Below are positions 37,701-38,895 of a DNA stretch of 38,895 nucleotides, piece by piece. Source of the stretch: a virus; the IMG/VR virus record IMGVR_UViG_3300045999_007928, positions 1 to 38,895 of that record, one strand, 5' to 3'. The notes beneath the pieces were generated by a model. The model saw only the letters and a program-made list of their open reading frames with translations, ran no database searches and had not been told where the DNA came from. The translations under genes and the position numbers were made by a program. Numbering within the stretch: position 1 is the stretch's first letter; each line of letters starts with the position of its first letter.

Positions 37701-38895
37701 CGAGTGGGGCGGGGACCCGACCAAGGACTACCAGTCTGTATACGCCGACCCTCGGCTTATGCAGGTGAGTGGCAGCCGGTACAACAGCGGCGCGGGCATC
37801 AACCAGCTTGGTTCCGACCATTACTATGGCAGGTATCAGTCTGGATACAGTGTTACGCAGTCGCTCATTGGTGATCCGACAAAACTCGTCATCTGGGCAC
37901 CTCGAACCGCGCCGGGAGATACGAGCGTACTCAACAACGTGTACAACCCGCTTGTGGCCAACGGCGACTTCTTGGCGCGGTGGTGCTACGAGGCGGTCGA
38001 CGGGACGGGGCGAGTTGCCAGGAGTGCTCCGAGTCAGGCGGTAACGTTCTCAATCTGCTCGTTGGTCCGCTTCACGGAGCGCACGTTCGGAAGCACGGTG
38101 ATCGTGAACCCGGAGGTCACGGTCGACGGCTACCGGTACGGCTTCTTCGTCCCGCGCATGGAGCTAACGAACCGCCTGAAGACTGCGGACAGCGACTCTC
38201 GTCGTGTCGTGGTTCAGCCGTATTTCACGGCAGAGCCGTTTGCCACCGTGTTCTACAAGGTGCCGTTCTCGAACTTCCTGCGCGAGTACAGCAACGACTT
38301 CACTGTTGGCCGCAACGCAACGCGTGGAGTCGTCCCGTACTCGTCGGCCAACGCCGGCGGGCCGAGCGATAACCCATATGGTCTTGTCACGAGCAACTTC
38401 GGTTGCTTCGACGGCCCCCAGGGCGACTACAACGGCCTTTTGTCGCAGCCGGTGCTCTACACCGTCGGCGGCGGCCTCGACAACGTGGCACCCCCTTCTG
38501 CGCTCTGCATGACGGTGCATCAGAACCGACTCGTCCTGGGTGGAGCGGACGACGCGACGGTCGTCTGGTTCAGCAAGGAGCTGTCTCCGACTGATGCGCC
38601 CGGGTTCAACGACGCCCTCACCATTCAGATTGAGGACGGTGGAGCGGTCACGGGGCTCGCGTCGCTCGAATCGCTGCTCATCATCTTCAAGCGCGGCATG
38701 ACGTGGCTCGTGCCTGGCGACATGCCGGACGACACGGGAAGCGCCATCAACCGTGGCTACATCTCGAACACGCTCGGTACGCCAGTTCGTATGCCTCATG
38801 GCATCGGGTGCGTCGATCACCGCTCGGTCATCGAGACGCCTGTCGGCGTGTTCTTCAAGAGCGAGCGATCGATCGAGCTGCTTGCGCGCGACATG
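34762..38895 (+). CDS. Tail nozzle-like protein, N-terminal part (continues at 2-913)
   Basis: From ATG 34762 the frame is open to the right edge and continues in the same phase at the left edge (128-913), giving about 1639 aa, roughly twice T7 gp12 (about 794 aa). The start QVPFVGGIDEYADPDQL, then ASLENAVVRKTGRVEKREGF, is the family's opening, and the last 250 residues have NRLVLGGADDATVVWFSKEL and LLIIFKRGMTWLVPGD, the repeated blade-type pattern. The middle (residues about 200-1150) is long and Ser/Thr/Val-rich, likely beta domains inserted in the propeller. A Ser-Ala repeat is near residue 422. Nozzle proteins close the DNA channel at the tail tip. Confidence 0.8.
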   Translation, partial: MPTRDQVLQVPFVGGIDEYADPDQLQPPAMASLENAVVRKTGRVEKREGFEYIQKDGVPGTPAQTFAGTPLPFVQECLGSHSGRDGSKLLLAAGDTLFEYVGSDADHGYRVVNKLPSCYGTLHSVDSTGGEVTEVESMLNDSGTLRCTVWVLGFRNGQELTNDKAISTQPNGTHGVYAAVQRVSDGAFVTAPVRIKDSFGADTTRCSDLRMTMSRGSSGNDRHWVVAFRRDYAVIEAFAVISTDGAIKTTDRIDPAFTGRPYWRAFDIAGVYNEQHLLFARCENDTSPASPDVLLKLLSFDVTTGAFSVVHTYAGGVLSASNAYGSTTYSVHDWNRRTPRGVVLESNPITSTVAISVRTVHEMDVSPFYLDGKFVVTRANCSGSTISITSDDFAWLHRAGFQTEDNFGSFSTGTGYQLKYSASASASPYQLAPTNYNALLSSSRAILTAEFADGSVQPYLLSRLSQGTAFALYQNPIVYTGTQSNSVVTSYPRALHLYPSDNSVSVTVPNSIVTTSVDAASVDQRNVTRVQLGGAPGVVGFPNSVRFCRLSTGAGPRCLAVVVFDGFGIPQAVEVYDGRGAGNAYGVPALVDITQIETRANAYIGPWGAPVVVPANTIQVYDDFNAPLPILMTDIMFEDIGLNSTTTAQVVVETSVGVEQCVHRWDVVNTGQSIILAVSSVSAAPFSGPNGDAPLGYVSPFARSNYFEVYPWTPVSQTRWDLNDYATVGSSTSRPIWCALGGPWRMTSGLVKLSTGRYGCVLSPAGDDFQQSAFFVSFTNGEAFVKTDLDPDLVPIPYSGGVTYENNKGVFVESMNMPRTAAVPLNCPRFSSAGTLLSVGAIRRGQSEGGSSVFALDYSFEPQGWRQMKQWGDYTIINGGIPSSFDGSSCSEASMLLWPQRDLTSIAYDPSSQLLFSTQTTTPYALDVKVSAYILVGYQGPYLANIKRPWFAYEAGFKNKNEYNNDTNQVVDMHWSRITTEWGGDPTKDYQSVYADPRLMQVSGSRYNSGAGINQLGSDHYYGRYQSGYSVTQSLIGDPTKLVIWAPRTAPGDTSVLNNVYNPLVANGDFLARWCYEAVDGTGRVARSAPSQAVTFSICSLVRFTERTFGSTVIVNPEVTVDGYRYGFFVPRMELTNRLKTADSDSRRVVVQPYFTAEPFATVFYKVPFSNFLREYSNDFTVGRNATRGVVPYSSANAGGPSDNPYGLVTSNFGCFDGPQGDYNGLLSQPVLYTVGGGLDNVAPPSALCMTVHQNRLVLGGADDATVVWFSKELSPTDAPGFNDALTIQIEDGGAVTGLASLESLLIIFKRGMTWLVPGDMPDDTGSAINRGYISNTLGTPVRMPHGIGCVDHRSVIETPVGVFFKSERSIELLARDM
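36022..36039 (+). repeat. AGCGCG hexanucleotide repeat in nozzle gene
   Basis: Three AGCGCG units encode Ser-Ala-Ser-Ala-Ser-Ala between two YQL motifs. It is an in-frame repeat that can vary in steps of two residues. Confidence 0.7.
38770..38895. repeat. Terminal overlap, right copy
   Basis: Identical to bases 2-127. Merging the two copies closes the circle and restores a single open frame for the nozzle-like gene. Confidence 0.9.

Overview
The window is a nearly complete tailed-phage genome (Caudoviricetes, podovirus-like) assembled as a circle. Bases 2-127 are repeated exactly at 38770-38895, and one long tail gene reads in frame across the joined ends, so the unit is about 38,769 bp. A portal, scaffold, HK97-type capsid, adaptor, T7 gp12/P22 gp10-like nozzle and large Ala-rich internal proteins are present, with no tape-measure, sheath or tail-tube genes, which points to a short-tailed virion. 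A lipoprotein next to a membrane/coiled-coil protein (a spanin-like pair) suggests a Gram-negative host, and the overall high G+C fits a high-G+C host. I see no integrase, DNA polymerase, primase, helicase, RNA polymerase, tRNA or CRISPR array.

Layout on the circle. (1) Plus strand 24673-38895 continuing through 1-12671: a run of small early/accessory genes (zinc-binding and coiled-coil proteins), then terminase large subunit, portal, scaffold, capsid, a beta-rich head protein, adaptor, neck protein, nozzle (split by the window ends), two to three internal/ejection proteins, small beta-rich tail proteins, a 611-aa tail fibre, and a lysis cassette. (2) Minus strand 19037-12751: a tightly overlapped recombination operon with RecT-like annealase, a PD-(D/E)XK exonuclease with four iron-sulphur-type cysteines, a protein with an SSB-like C-terminal tip, a resolvase-like nuclease, a tandem zinc-module protein, a DUF6321-like protein and a possible small terminase. 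(3) Plus strand 19153-19790: a winged-helix-like regulator and a partner, divergent from the recombination operon. (4) Minus strand 23917-20223: an extremely G+C-rich accessory block with a DUF932 protein and six proteins I cannot assign, bounded by low-complexity G+C-rich non-coding stretches and closed by a hairpin terminator.

How it fits together: the recombination operon probably supplies exonuclease, annealase, SSB-like factor and junction nuclease for DNA processing during replication by host enzymes. The divergent promoter between 19038 and 19152 is built as a 33-bp dyad whose arms are both -35 boxes, so one regulator could set both directions. The late genes are all on one strand in one nearly gapless series. 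Most genes overlap by 1 to 4 bases (ATGA, GTGA, TGATG, TAGTG), and I used this to choose several starts, including GTG and one TTG.

Most worth a second look: the palindromic divergent promoter, the G+C-rich island with palindromes placed before its gene starts, the lower-G+C centre of the tail fibre, the two related zinc-module proteins (one internally duplicated), a structured intergenic element at 13622-13693, and the iron-sulphur exonuclease/RecT/SSB-tip operon.
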